Source of the DNA: Punctularia strigosozonata HHB-11173 SS5 | Lineage: Eukaryota; Basidiomycota; Agaricomycetes; Corticiales; Punctulariaceae | Length of the DNA: 64,000 bases | Assembly: GCF_000264995.1 (NCBI RefSeq) | Contig: NW_006767434.1 | Location: 162,580-226,579, forward strand | Direction of reading: 5' to 3' | Part shown: positions 1 through 11,586 of the stretch, piece by piece | Position numbering within the stretch: position 1 is the first letter of the stretch | How the letters are laid out: every line of letters begins with the position of its first letter | The notes under the pieces: generated by a model | The model's input: only the letters and a program-made list of their open reading frames with translations | What the model was told of the DNA's origin: nothing | The model's database searches: none | Position numbers and translations under genes: made by a program

Positions 1-940
1 TCTTGAACACCCTCCGCATCTCCCCTCATCTGCGCCCCTAGGTCACCGCACTGTCCTTCAACAGGACGGTAAGCATGCCTTTCCTGGCCAAATGGCGGAG
101 CTGGGACTCCCAAACGTGCAATTTGTTTGCATACGATGCGTACAGGGCGGGCTTAACGCGGATGCTAAATTCACTCGCAACGCCGCGAGTTTGATCGCAA
201 TCCTAGCAGCCTTCCCCGTCTTCTCACCCTCCATATCCACGACTTCCCCTTCACATCTTTGGAACTCACCAGGCTGATCAGAGCCGTTCCTCGAATCACT
301 CGCCTCGGCTTGCATTCTATCAAATGGATTGCCCATACCCACCGCGTAGGAGGCTCTGCAACGACCTCAGATGCCGGTACCCCCGCAAGGCTTCGTCTCC
401 AGGAGCCGTATATCCGGAACTTCAAAACGGTTCCCTTCTTAGACTATCTCACGGGCCTTTTCACCAGCCGAGATATCCTCGCTATCGAAAACTTATCGTT
501 GCCTGCCAGCACTTCAGGTCCTCTCAGATGGACAAGTGCGATGAACACGCTTCTACGTCACGGCAATACGCTTACTTGCTTGCGAATCAGTAAATTCTCG
601 GCAAGGCCAGGTGAGTAAGGAATCACGCACATGAAGAACGCCACTCACTGTCATAATAGATCCTCTTCTACTCTCCCCACTTTGCTCTCTCGTGGCGATC
701 ACGATAGAGATGTGGCTCGGATCCGACAAGGCTCCGAAACAAATGGTAGAGCATGTCGGCAAGTCTCTTGCCACGATTCGGTCTCTCGTCCTCAGATCTG
801 TTGTGTCGAGAATGGACCTCACGTTCAAGCAAGGCGGTGCGCTGCCCCATTTCCTGCAGGAAGTGGGTTCGGCGTTGAGCGGCGGGCTTCGAGCGGCCCA
901 CCAACATGAAGGCCACCTTCTGGGCGCATCCCCTTGAGGC
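1..940 (+). pseudogene. F-box/LRR-like protein fragment, copy 1
   Basis: Short coding-like stretches lie on the plus strand in several frames. The clearest, about 259-420, reads LTRLIRAVPRITRLGLHSIKW, the Leu-rich phrasing common in basidiomycete F-box/LRR-like proteins. Another at about 760-900 is also Leu/Val-rich. I could not join them into one frame with plausible introns, and the left part lies outside the window. The phrases at about 465-590 and 757-890 recur in degraded form in the next feature, so this looks like a decaying tandem family. It may still be the 3' part of a live gene whose introns I misjudged. The family call is inference. Confidence 0.3.
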
Positions 941-1099
941 AATCAGTGATGACGTGGAGTGTTTACTCGAGGAAAACTTTGGAGTGTTACGCAGGCGCGG
1001 CAATGCTGTGGAATTAGGCAGTGCCTAGAGGGTGTGATTCTGCGTTGTCATCTTCATATCTGCAGTTAGTTATCCTTAGTGACATGAGTCCGGAACCGG

Positions 1100-1719
1100 T
1101 CTCGATGGAAATATAGAGGTCGATCATTCTTCTCCATACACGGTATTTCGTCCTCCTGTTCGAGGCCGCAATCCACGTCTTTGCGCTAAGAATGACGTCC
1201 TCGCTATCGAGAAACTATCGCTGGTCACCTGCAGTTCCCATGGACAAGGGCATCCAATGGTCTTTTCCGTCATAGCAACGCCATTACCTCGTTACAGATT
1301 GACCATTGTGAGAACGTGGCTGCAGGCGCACAGGTGAGAGTGGAAATGTGCGCACAACTACATATTCCCTCATGATTTTCTTGATCTATCGACGCTGTGC
1401 TCTCTCGAGGAGAACAGAATCAAATCGCGGCTCTATTCATACGAGCCCCTGGATTGGTCAGAGGGCTTTCACCACAATCAGATCTAGTGCCCTCAGATCG
1501 GTCGTGTTTGCACTACGGACTGAGACGCTGCCAGATCGTCTGAAGGCCATCGGGTTGGCGCTGGACAATCATGGTTTCGGGTGGATAACGAAGCTGAAAT
1601 TTCACTTCGGACCGCGTCACAGCACTCCAGCCAACATGGAAGAATTGGTTGAGCAGCGCTTCTGCATGTTCAGTCAGCGCGGTATTGTCGTCCAAATGAT
1701 TCGTGAAAGCCGGCGATAG
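1100..1719 (+). pseudogene. F-box/LRR-like fragment, copy 2
   Basis: This segment repeats the order of the upstream copy. The text around 1195-1290 (cctcgctatcgagaaactat) matches 477-500, and 1465-1560 resembles 760-850 (ctcagatcggtcgtg against ctcagatctgttgtg). The frame is open from 1348 to 1719 (123 codons) with no clear start context. No complete domain is visible. It is probably a degenerate duplicate. Confidence 0.28.
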
Positions 1720-1950
1720 ACACAATTCTATGTATGAGACTGCATGCCGCTTCTTTCTTTTTTATTCGTTGTCGGTGCGAACAATCAATCTCATTGGCGT
1801 TGGCAGACGCGTATCTCAACTTTGTCACACTGTCGACACAATGAAAGTTGCGCAATCGCTGCACGCGTCTTAATTTGGTTTTCAATTGTTGGAAGATCCT
1901 GCGAGCCGATTGCAAATTGATCAGGTCATCAAAACCAAGGCTGTTGCATA

Positions 1951-3827
1951 TCAGGCGAAATGCGGCCAATAATTTGACCAGGATGGCAGTTCATAGGCGG
2001 CAGGTTCTAGGAAAAAGAGCTGGCGCAAGCTCTCGATAAGGAGATAGCCGGACATCGTGATGTATGGCATAGCGGCACAAGCCACCAGCCGCGTCTCCCC
2101 TCGACGTTCCCCTGTATATATCCCCAAAGTCATCCGAACGACAACGATGGTCGCGACGATGAGAGCCATTCCCATTCCCCAGGATGATATGACCACCGTC
2201 GCGATGCGCCACAGCAACCGCTCCATCGCGGTGGGAAACCGAGCGTTCCACGCGAGGAAATGAGGTACGCCGTACGTCAGTGCCAACGCCGCTGCGGACA
2301 GATTGGATCGCATTATCCCAGAGAGCCCTTGACCCTTGAAGTCCGTGGACGACTGCAGAGAGGAGTACGGTAAGACGTACGGCTTGTCGAGGATTGGGGG
2401 ACTGATGAGACCGTAGTTCCGCATTGCGGCCGATGCGAGCGTCCATCGCTGTATGTCCTCCGATTCGAGGGTGATGGCTTCGTGCTCCTTCCTGTCTCGA
2501 ATGTGCCAGGGGACGGGCCGAGATCCGTAAAGCATCTTGCTCTTGAGGTCAAAGAAGCCCGGTCTCTTCATCACTAGGCTCTTCGGAGCGAGGTTGGTAT
2601 TCCCCAGGTAAGACGTTTCCGGAAGAAGTGATAAGGGCAGCATCTTCGGACACAATTGCTTCTCAGACAGGTTGACCTTCACTCGCTGCGGAAAGACGAG
2701 CCTTGAAGGAGGGGAGGATGAAGAGAATGATCCGTCGGGTTGCCCCATCAAATTATTTGACGCATCCTGCTCCAGACACTTGACAAACTGCATTTCTGCC
2801 GGGAATCTGATGCAGGCAACCCCGTACAACATGTGATACTCTTCCACACTGCACATCACCATGAGTGCACACGCCTCTCTCGCCCTAGAACCTCTTATTA
2901 AGGTCGGCTCGACGACGTTTAGAGGTTTTGACCACCAGAGGAGGTATGTGACAAGAGTGCAAAGCCCATGAGCGACAGTCGAAACCTCGAGAAGACTGAG
3001 TGGAAGGTGCTCAGTGATGCGGGAAAGACAGTTGGCGCAGAACCATGCCACCTGCGCAAGAAGAAGTGCCTTGCTTAGGGCACTAGCTTGAGTGCGGTCG
3101 GTGATAGAAGTTTCCGGTATGTCGGGAATGAGGTCTGGATCGTGCTTCATCAGGAAGCATACGCCTTGCGCGGTGAGAGTCATCCGAGTTCGCCCGGCCG
3201 GAAGGATCAGACTCGGATGTCCATCGTTTGCGTCTTCGTCGTCTTCGTCCCCGCTGACATCGAAGACGTAGCCTCCTATGGATGCGTAGAAACCATGCAC
3301 TAAGGTGAATAAGTTTCGTCGACGCCTGCGGGTTTCGTCTGAAGAATGCGATTGGGGGACAAAGTCGAGCTCCTAGAAATTCAATGACTCTGGTTATGTC
3401 AAGTACTTGACTCTGGGTAAAACAAACTCACCTGCTGCACGCTCTCTATGTCCTTGATGGAGCTTTTATGAGGACTCGTTGCTTCGTCCCGAACAGGCAT
3501 CATTTTGTTTGCGTGGCTAAGGACGGAGCGCGCGTTCGACCTCTGGTTGAAGGCGATAAACATAAGCAGCTCTGGGCAGAACAAAGCAGCAGCCATCCAT
3601 AAAAAGCTCGTCGCGAAAGATCGATAGATCGAGGGTCGGTATGTGGGTATATCCATGTGAACGGCACTCCAGACGCTGATCAGGAGCGTGCTGAAGCACA
3701 AAGAGAAGATGCCGAAGGTGCCACGGAAGTTGGGCTCGGAGACCCAGAGAATCGGCTCTTCTCGCTCCTGGAGGGATAGCATGCCAATGTTGCGTATCTG
3801 CAGGCAACCAGTAACGAGACGCACCAA
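1951..3827 (-). CDS. Multi-pass membrane protein, basidiomycete family of unknown function
   Basis: Two exons read on the minus strand: 3827-3432 and 3372-1951, joined in phase 0 across a short intron (donor GTGAGT, acceptor CTAG), giving about 605 residues. The join restores the phrase FTLVHGFYASIGGYVFD, which I recall as a signature of a large Agaricomycete membrane-protein family. Exon 1 carries NFRGTFGIFSLCFSTLLISV, an N-terminal membrane segment. Exon 2 contains WWSKPLNV after a hydrophobic segment, and several more hydrophobic helices near the C-terminus (TAMERLLWRIATVVISSW, LIVATIVVVRMTLGIY). The function is unknown; it should reside in a membrane. The start is the least certain part, since methionines at 3827 and slightly downstream both fit and another 5' exon is possible. 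Confidence 0.7.
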
Positions 3828-5024
3828 GTGATGAGTGCCTCAAGGAGCAGGTAGATGCTCCTCGCTACAGATCAGGATCCAGCATGGCTGCTATATACCG
3901 TCGACAACAGTGCTTCCAGCGGAATAAACCGAGTTGCGACATATCGGAGGCGTAACTGAGACCTTATGAGGCCGATGTTGGGGATATTGATTGCTAGATG
4001 CGGATCATTTGAAACTTGTGTCAAAGCCAAAAGATGAGGAATGAAGTGTCGATGATAGTTCGATAAGAACACATGGCGCCGGATACTGTGGAGACGACAT
4101 TAGGTCACAGCATTCGCTCCGATTCAATGCCCAAGTGGCACGCAGCCAACTCCGGAATGGCCCTCTAGATGTTCAATCTGTATCAGTTTGGGATCGGTCA
4201 GGCCTTGCACAGTTGTGGGGACATTAAGACTTTAATCACTGCAGAGCGAATGGCTGGTTTACGATGTAGCGTACCTGAGATATGCTATCACAAACGATTG
4301 CAACCTTTGGAAGCCACGGTAGCTCCCGTACAAGATTTGTATGCGTTTGCGTGTCATCGTCTACATCGGGTATGACCTAGCACTGCAGCGGCGAGAGAAA
4401 ACGCAGCAGTCCTATCTCGCAACATCTTTTCCCGGTGTCCGGTGAAACACATGGGTGTGAACGAGGTAAACAGGCCAGAGACTCAAGAACAATGAGCGAA
4501 GCTGTCGTATCGGACATTGCAAACCGGTGAGGCTCGAGCGTCGGTGGACAAATCGGAGGACTCGGCGAGAGGCTGTGGGCGGGAAGAGCCAGCACCGGAT
4601 CGAAGGGCCATCTATTTTCGCACGCGTCCGCGACGAGCGCAGCGTGTCAGCGCTGGCTTCTGCTACATGAACAACGCCGGTATTACCACCTTCATATACC
4701 ATAACCATTTCACGTATTGAGTCTTTCATGCATGTCAAAGCTGCACCCGGCCCTACAGCTACATTTCCCAACTAGGGGTGGATTTACATTTGCGGTGGTT
4801 ATGGAGCGTTCACGTAAACCTCCTTCACCATGCAACTGCGACCTGAACGCGGTATAAGGAGCGCAGGACGGTTCGTGAGAGGTACCCGAAACAAAAATGT
4901 ACTCATTTCTGCTTTCTGGGAGGAAAACGGGAGAGACGTTCCTTTGACTGTCCTCAGTCCTGTATAGGAAGGGCGGTGAATGCAGCGCAAAATATCCAGT
5001 TGGCGCTGACCTGAACCAACCTGT
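3828..5024. other. Intergenic, no gene recognised
   Basis: I see only short open frames, with no recognisable motif and no supportable splice-joined gene on either strand. It probably holds the 5' region of the membrane-protein gene and the 3' region of the HIT gene. Confidence 0.5.
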
Positions 5025-5841
5025 TTAGAGCTTGCTTGTTATTTCCGCGTGCAAGGCCGCGAGCTCATCCTTCGAGGGCTGCTTAGCAGGCCAACCGATG
5101 ACAAGCCCTGCAGAATACGAGGGTGCGTGAGCAGTCCGGAAGGATGGCGGTACGAGTAATGGAAGACTATGTGGGATTGTGGTTGGCGGAAGAGAGTCAT
5201 ACCTTCGGAATCATTTCCCTCACCGGCCTCGTTCACGGGTTTTGGGATTAAGTGGAAATGGACGTGGGGGACCACCTGGTGAGCGGCCTTTCCGTTGTTC
5301 TAGATGCGGGGTTCGTTAGGACATCGGTTCAGACAAGAAGCGCAAGGTTCAGGAGTATGACTGATCAAGAAATCTCGCAGTAGAAGAAGACTGAGGTGTG
5401 TAATTGGGAGAACTCACCTGTAGGATATTGTAGTTCTCGAGACCTTGCGCGACTGCCAACTTCTTCGCGATCTTCATCTGGTCGATGAGATGTTCGTCGG
5501 GGATGTCATGTAGCTTCTCCCCGTGGTCTGTGAACAGAGCACAAGTCAGTATGGCAATGTAATCTTGAGGGGTCCGAGGATGATGCATACGTATAGGATG
5601 ATGATGGCGGGGATGGTGTCTGGTCAGTGCTCACATTTCGGGATGATCACGGTATGACCCCGTGCGATAGGCCCAATATCCAAGAAGGAGTACGAGAGAT
5701 CCGTCTCGATGAGCTTGAACGACGGAATTTCACCCTTGATGATCTTGCAGAAGATGCATGATGCGAGCGACCTTAGGGCGCGGCCTTTCAGTATGGAGGA
5801 AGACCCTATGGAACAATGTCCAAAACTGACTTGGTGGCCAT
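5025..5841 (-). CDS. HNT1: HIT-family hydrolase (Hint/HNT1-type adenosine phosphoramidase)
   Basis: Five exons on the minus strand (5841-5831, 5771-5635, 5527-5418, 5299-5203, 5107-5025) join in phase to 145 residues, normal for the Hint/HNT1 branch. The first exon is only 11 nt. The N-terminus has the CIFCKIIKGEIPS block, with the two Cys that often bind zinc in HIT proteins. The middle has GHTVIIPKYHGEKLHDIP. The catalytic histidine triad VPHVHFHLIPKP lies around residues 95-105. Family knowledge: these enzymes hydrolyse AMP-lysine and adenosine phosphoramidates through a nucleotidylated histidine. All triad histidines are present, so the enzyme should be active, probably in cytosol or nucleus. 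The C-terminus is WPAKQPSKDELAALHAEI, a short helix typical of the family. Confidence 0.92.
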
Positions 5842-6863
5842 GACAAGCTGGAGCGGCGAGTTATTCGTGTGCGTGGCGGAGAGAAGATGAAACGACGAAA
5901 CCCCCTCTCCGAATCAGCGCTGCCGATAAGGGCCGATGACCTCACCGGATAAGGCCGAACTATTTGTGCTTGCTTTGCTGAAACCTGCGGACCACACAAG
6001 CACAAATAAACTCTGCGTTCCTCTCGCACCAAACCACGTGCGTATTCGCTGATTGGGGTTCCTGTCTCCGTTGTTCCCGCTTTTTGCGACACTCGACGTC
6101 TCATTACTATGACCGGTCCGCAAAGAGGCGCAGATCCGGATTGACAGCGACGTTCAGGACCGTAAGGCGGTGCCGTTGCCCCTGTGCATCGCGAACCTTC
6201 CGATGAGATTTACGAAGCCTCATCTGTTGGCATTCCGTGTATACGAGATATCTCACGACTGACAGCTTCAAGGAATGTATATCATGCGGCAAGAAGTGCG
6301 GGCTCAGGGCGCTTACGCGGCGTGAAAACTCGTGAACCTGCCTCTAAAGATAATCGTTATAGAGGGTGAAACTTGAGGTTGAAGTCTGTTTTCGGATCGA
6401 TACTACCTCCAACTTGTAAGTCATTCTCATAATAGTGTCGGGGCTCGATACCAAAAACTGAATACAATCCTTACGTTGCCGGATTACTCCTGTTAGGTTC
6501 GCCTGACAAGAGCCGTCGTTCCATGTGCGACCCATCATGGGGAAGCGTATCTGTCTATTGACCTTTCCCATGCCTCATTCACGGAGACGGGCATGCCTCT
6601 CGGATGGGGTAATAATGAGGAAGGTTGTGGAATGCCGCGACGGCTGTCCTCAATTGCAACTACGGCAAGGCTTCATATGGTTCGCCGATCATGTCATCAC
6701 AGGCGCTAGAATGCACCATATGAATGCTGTGCCACTGGCCAAAGGGAGGTAGTGGAGGATGCCCTTCGTGCTCGGGAGTGCGACAAGCCTTTATAACCCC
6801 ACGTCCTGGATGATCGCTGAGTCACCTCGTGCAGCCATCGTCTGGACATCTCGGCGGTGCGGA
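5842..6863. other. Intergenic, no gene recognised
   Basis: About 1 kb between divergent genes (HIT hydrolase leftwards, DUF6534 gene rightwards). Only short frames are open and none has recognisable motifs. Presumably it contains both promoters. An in-frame ATG at 6810 could extend the DUF6534 protein by 18 residues into this stretch. Confidence 0.5.
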
Positions 6864-8853
6864 ATGGCTCTTATCGCCCTGGATGGCCTACTTGGCGCCT
6901 CTCTCATTGGGGTGCTTGTTTCGGCCGTGTAACTATTCTTACGTTCGTCTCCTTGACTACATGCTTAACATGTGTTCGGATGCAGAGTGTTCGGCATTAC
7001 GTGCCTCCAGATATACTTATACTTCACGGAACATTCCCAGAACGATTCGACCCTCTTGAAGGCATTCGTGAGTCGTTGTCAATCGCGAGATTTAAGCTCA
7101 CTGACAAATTGCAAGGTTCTCATCCTATTGTGAGTGGGAGTGCTGTTACTTACAGAGGGAATCCTAGTTATTGAGTGACTGCTATTGCCTAGCTTCTTGG
7201 ATACATTGCACCTCGCGCTTCTCAGTCATTCTATCTACTTCTATACTGTATCATGCTTCGGAGACTATTTCGCTCTCACGGTTGCTACCTGGTGCGTGTC
7301 ATCTCCATTGAAACCAGAGACTACTCACTGACGACATGACAAGGTCCCTCTTGGTACGTCTCATCCGCTACGCGCACGGTGATAGGCATATAACATCCGT
7401 GACATAGGTGCAAATACCAATCAGCGTGAGTGACCCCTCATATCACATAGTGTCGCGCTGAAACGGAGATTACACAGAGCATCGTGACTTTATCTGTGCA
7501 ATTGTAAGGATTATACACGTTTCGCTCCGGAACAGAATATTGATTCTTTCATCCAGGTTTTTTGCGTATCGTATCCACAAACGTGAGCTGCGCTTTCCCC
7601 GTCCCTGGATCGTGATTTATTTTCGAAACTGCAGTTAGTGATGGCCATAACTGGTGGATGCCGCTGGCGATCGTAAGTCTTCCTGATCCATACAACTTCA
7701 GTACCTCATCGGAAGCGTCGTAGTGCGTACTGGCTGCAGGAGAGATGGGTAATTTTTTCGCAAACGGCATTGTTAATTAGCTCAATCCGTTATATCGTCC
7801 AACAGCGGCGGGCATAGGTGAGGCAGCACGCGCCTTGTCTCCAGGAAAAGATTCTGACTCGTACACCTCTGGTCTTGAACGTAGGCATGACTACGGTTGG
7901 GTGAGCCCATGATCGTAACGATAGATTTGCGCTCTCACACAGATTTCGATCTTAGATTCATCATCAGGAAATTCGCCTTCGAAGATAGAATCGTCGTACG
8001 TAGCACCGCGATGCGGACGGTACGAGACGTGACACTACATGATGTAGAGCTGGGCTGCGAGCGGTTTGACAGCGGGATTTGTGTGCGATACAATGATCAC
8101 CACGGGAATGGTACACTACCTGAATCGAAACCAATCACAGTTCCCGAGGTTCGTTCGGTTTTCATACCGTGTAGGATATCTCAGACCGGACTTTCAGAAC
8201 ACAGAAAGCTGTCAGCATGCTCACCAATTATGCGTTGAATACGGGTGTGTGTCGCATAACACTGCTATAACTTTCAACTAAAGGCATGTTCTGATAGGGC
8301 TGATAACCACGTGCGTATCTTTGTGGGTCGTCTGTGAGATCTTCCAGCCAACCATTTACATTTGCAGCATCCTTGCGCTGATTACTCTGATCGTGGTACG
8401 TCTACCAGTCATGATATTGGGACATGAATTCCGATACCCAGCAATACAGCTTCTCACTCACCACGAAGAACTAATCTACGCGCCGTTTTACTTCATGCTC
8501 GCTCGCGGTAAACTCAGGCATTGTTGACGATGAGCTACCGTACTGAGGCTATTCCTGTCACAGTGTATGCTTGTTCCTTCATGTCCGCGTAGGTTGACTC
8601 CGTTGTTCCAGCACCACGCCGTGCTAACTTCTCCCCGGATAGATTGAACACCAGATCCAGCATTCGAGCTGTCATGGACGACCTCGCTGGTCCTGTGATG
8701 CTTTCACACATGCGTACTCCCTCCTTCGCGGACGTAGCTTCTATTCGTGTGAAACACGGGCGTGAAGGATCGGATATTCGGTCGCTCCCGATACGAGGGC
8801 GATTGAATGATGGCTGGACACAGGGTTCCCTTGATCGCCCACGCATTAAGTAG
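6864..8853 (+). CDS. DUF6534-type seven-helix membrane protein, many micro-exons
   Basis: No long frame is open here, but phase-consistent splicing gives a DUF6534-like protein. Exons: 6864-6928, 6986-7067, 7116-7129, 7193-7291, 7344-7353 (10 nt), 7408-7425 (18 nt), 7478-7503, 7557-7582, 7635-7672, one or two unresolved exons in 7673-8047, 8048-8148, 8198-8244, 8298-8310 (13 nt), 8368-8395, 8450-8507, 8564-8588, 8643-8853. They spell successive helices: LLGASLIGVLVSAV, VFGITCLQIYLYFTEHS, FLDTLHLALLSHSIYFYTV, SLLVQIPISSIVTLSVQ, FFAYRIHKLSDGHNWWMPLA, GLTAGFVCDTMITTG, KAVSMLTNYALNTGLITT, LIYAPFYFMLARVYACSFM and SALNTRSSIRAVMDD. The order and spacing match the family as I know it. Function is unknown. 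The linker between helices 5 and 6 is the only part I could not join; AAGIGEAARAL at about 7805-7840 is a candidate piece. Confidence 0.72.
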
Positions 8854-9249
8854 GCTTGACGAAGAGGCGCATGATTTGCAAGGCTCAAGGACAAGGAAAT
8901 GTCGTAGCTCAAAGGCCGTATATACTCATACTATCCCCAAACAACGCGACAGTCAATATAATTATGATATCTCGGTTACTCATTCACCAAGCACAGGTCC
9001 CGAGCCGCTACATACCGTCCGCTGTGTCCACTGGCAGGAGGTGACCTCAAGGCTGATAAGCACGGTTAGGAATCTGGCCTTTGCCTACATTATGTTTTCA
9101 AGACTATCGCACTTGGACTACTGCAAATGTGCGAGATAGCGAGATAGTGATCGTACAGCAACTGTTTTATGTCTTGCGACTGTACATTGCCCATAATCAA
9201 CTGTAATACACGCCGTTGCAATTGCGAGATAGTCTTTCCAAGCCATTAC

Positions 9250-9960
9250 TTAGGAGGGTGATTCAGACTTCTTCTCCATATCATGGCGAAGATCATCGCG
9301 AACGTTCAACATCGCCACTATGAATTAGATCATCGTTCGCCACTGTATACCATGGGGGTAGGAAGTGCTACGCACGCATTGAGTCCGTGTATAGTCCTGA
9401 TAGCAACAAGTGAAAGAATAACCACTCCATTCCTGCAGGAATGATGCAGCGAATGCTGCCTGGCAACACGTCACCAATATTCCACGAGCGAAGAAGTATC
9501 GGAGAAGTCGACTTAGTACCGTGTCAGTTCTAGAACGAGTGGTCAGAGACTTTACCATCCTAGTAGCAAATACTTACGCTCTGAATCCGGTACGGGAGCT
9601 CCAGAATATGTAACACATGCTTGCGGTGGCCAAGAAGTCTGCGACGGTATTGGAGACGGAAGGCACGCGTACGGTCTAAGGTCCGCTATGTCTTATCTCC
9701 GTGAGGAAGGGCCGGGCCAAGGCGATACCGCATGATGAGTCTGTTTCCAAATCCGCGATTCGAAGATGCAAACGTAAGACGTACCAGCGTCGCCGACGCA
9801 TCGAGTATGACTCATATTGGGTGGTTATCTGTAAGACCTCGTTTTTATCCCACTGGATATCGATGAAATAAGAATTCGTGGAAGAAATAAATATAAACGA
9901 CACCAGAAGTACAGATTATGCGCGAGACTGCTACTTAGACGTCCATGTTAAGGATACAAT
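9250..9960 (-). pseudogene. Truncated DUF6534 gene relic
   Basis: The minus strand encodes the C-terminal half of a second DUF6534 protein. Exon 9675-9578 reads SVSNTVADFLATASMCYIF then WSSRTGFR; exon 9529-9376 reads TDTVLSRLLRYFFARGI and later MEWLFFHLLLSGLYTDS; exon 9317-9250 reads LAMLNVRDDLRHDMEKKSES and a stop. Flanking splice sites are good. Inside 9529-9376 the frame before about 9450 and the frame after about 9440 differ by one base, so a frameshift lies there. Upstream only about 280 bp separate it from the 3' end of the next gene, too little for the N-terminal helices. Hence probably a truncated, frameshifted pseudogene, although a sequencing error could explain the shift. It lies tail-to-tail with the intact DUF6534 gene. 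Confidence 0.55.
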
Positions 9961-9983
9961 TGTATAACAGAAACGTTCGGGGT

Positions 9984-11586
9984 TCAGCGTCTTCGTCTCC
10001 TCGCTTGCTCCAACGCGTACCGTTGGTACTTGCGTTTGATCATATCGGGTCGGGCCACAATATTCCCGTCCCCATCTCTGACGCCCACTCGGGCATGAGG
10101 ACCAAGGACGTGGCGGACCATCGTCTTACTGTCCCCTACGCAGTCCGGGTCCCATGGGCATACGTACAGACCTTGCTCGTTGCGGGTGAAGTGGACGGCG
10201 ATCATGTGATCGTGCATCTCCCACCAGTTGTATGGTCCTTTCTTTTGGCATCCCGTCACCTCGCACTCGGCCTCTAGACGATGGCCGCTGGCACGACCCG
10301 GGGCGACTTTGCAATAAAACGGCGGGTCCAGCTTCTTCTTCTGCTTTGGCTTCGGCTTTGGCTCGCCTCGCGTTTTGGTGTACGGCATGGCGTTCTGACG
10401 CGCCTGAAAGCGCGTGGTGCGCGAGGGTCCGGCGGTAGGGGCAAGAGCGTCCGCGTGCCCACACAGCGGCGTCTCCCTGGTAGCGTTCTGACGCGTCCGC
10501 GCCCGCGTATTGCGAGAAGGGCCGGCCGGGGGAGCGTTCTCGCCGAACGACGGATCGAGCATGTTCTGCCGAGGCAAAGCCTGCCCGTTATGGGCGGAGA
10601 AGGGCACCCGAGGAGGCGCGACGTGCGGGTGGGGATGCGAGTGCGGCACGCCGTGAGGGTGAGGGTGATGATGGGTGTGCGAGAAGTGGGATACCTCGGC
10701 GGTCGGGTGCATGGCGGGCATCATATGAGGCGGCAGCGGTTGGTGGGGCCTGTCGTACGGCGTGGCGGCGGCGCGCTGATGGCTGCGAAGGACGCGCTCG
10801 GAACCAGTGTCGGGGCGGGTCGAGTAAGGAATCGGAGGGGGGGCCTGGCTTCGCTGGGATACGGCCTCGGGAGGTGCCCCAAGATAGTAGTATGCGGTGT
10901 CGGGAACGGGGGCAGTGGGAACGGGGGCGCGATCGGGCTGAGCGTATTGTGTAGCATACACCTCGGTAGACGGTCCCGTGTAATAACCCGAACCGGAAGC
11001 GGCTTGGGCATACTGCAGAGGGTCCCAGTGCTGCTGACTCGGATGCTGCTGCTGCTGCTGGTTTACCGCGCCGAAGCCTTCATTCGAATACGAAGAATCG
11101 AGGATGCCTTGGGAGTACAGCTGCTGACCCTCCGGCTGGTAAGGTTGTTCCACGAACGAACCGGCGCCGAGAAGGGCAGGGTCGAGCATGGCTTGCCACG
11201 GCATCTGCGGTTGGGCTTGAGACAAGGACGGCGGTGCGTAGTAGTTCTGCTGCGCGTCCGTAACATGACTAGGGGCAGGTCAGACGGGATATACGAGCAC
11301 GAAGGAAGGGGAGCGTCGTACCTGACACTGGCGGCGGGGCCGAGCACGAAGTCCTGAGGTTGACCGTCCCAGAGGTTGACTTGGGGCGCGTTGACGTTCG
11401 CGTCGTACGACGGGGGTGATTGAAAGGCAGGTCCACTGCCGTTGGATCCGGAGGAGACGTACATCTGGGAACTGCTAGATGGTGTTTGGATGAGCGGGGT
11501 GGCTCTCGGAAGGTGCATGAACGGTGCGGTACGTACGGGTGGCTGTCTGTCGGGCCGTCAGGGAAGAACCACTCGGTCTGGGACAT
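9984..11586 (-). CDS. Zinc-finger-like protein with Gln/His/Pro-rich N-terminus
   Basis: Three exons on the minus strand (11586-11537, 11504-11322, 11268-9984) join in phase to 505 residues. The first intron is only 32 nt; if it is not real, ATG 11518 gives a slightly shorter N-terminus. The first 300 residues are low-complexity: Gln runs, Tyr/Pro-rich stretches and a His-rich block HFSHTHHHPHPHG. Two similar RTRQNA/FQARQNA repeats precede a basic segment (KPKPKQKKK). The C-terminal 120 residues hold two Cys/His arrangements, CEVTGCQKK...MHDHMIAVH and CPWDPDC...MVRHVLGPHA, which resemble C2H2 fingers with a widened first loop, and the protein ends in Arg. I infer a nuclear DNA-binding or regulatory protein. 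No named family was recognised. Confidence 0.7.

Noticed and set aside
10281-11357. 358-codon plus-strand open frame
   Set aside because: It is antisense to the zinc-finger-like gene, consists mainly of Arg, Gly and Val from complementary codons, and has no motif.
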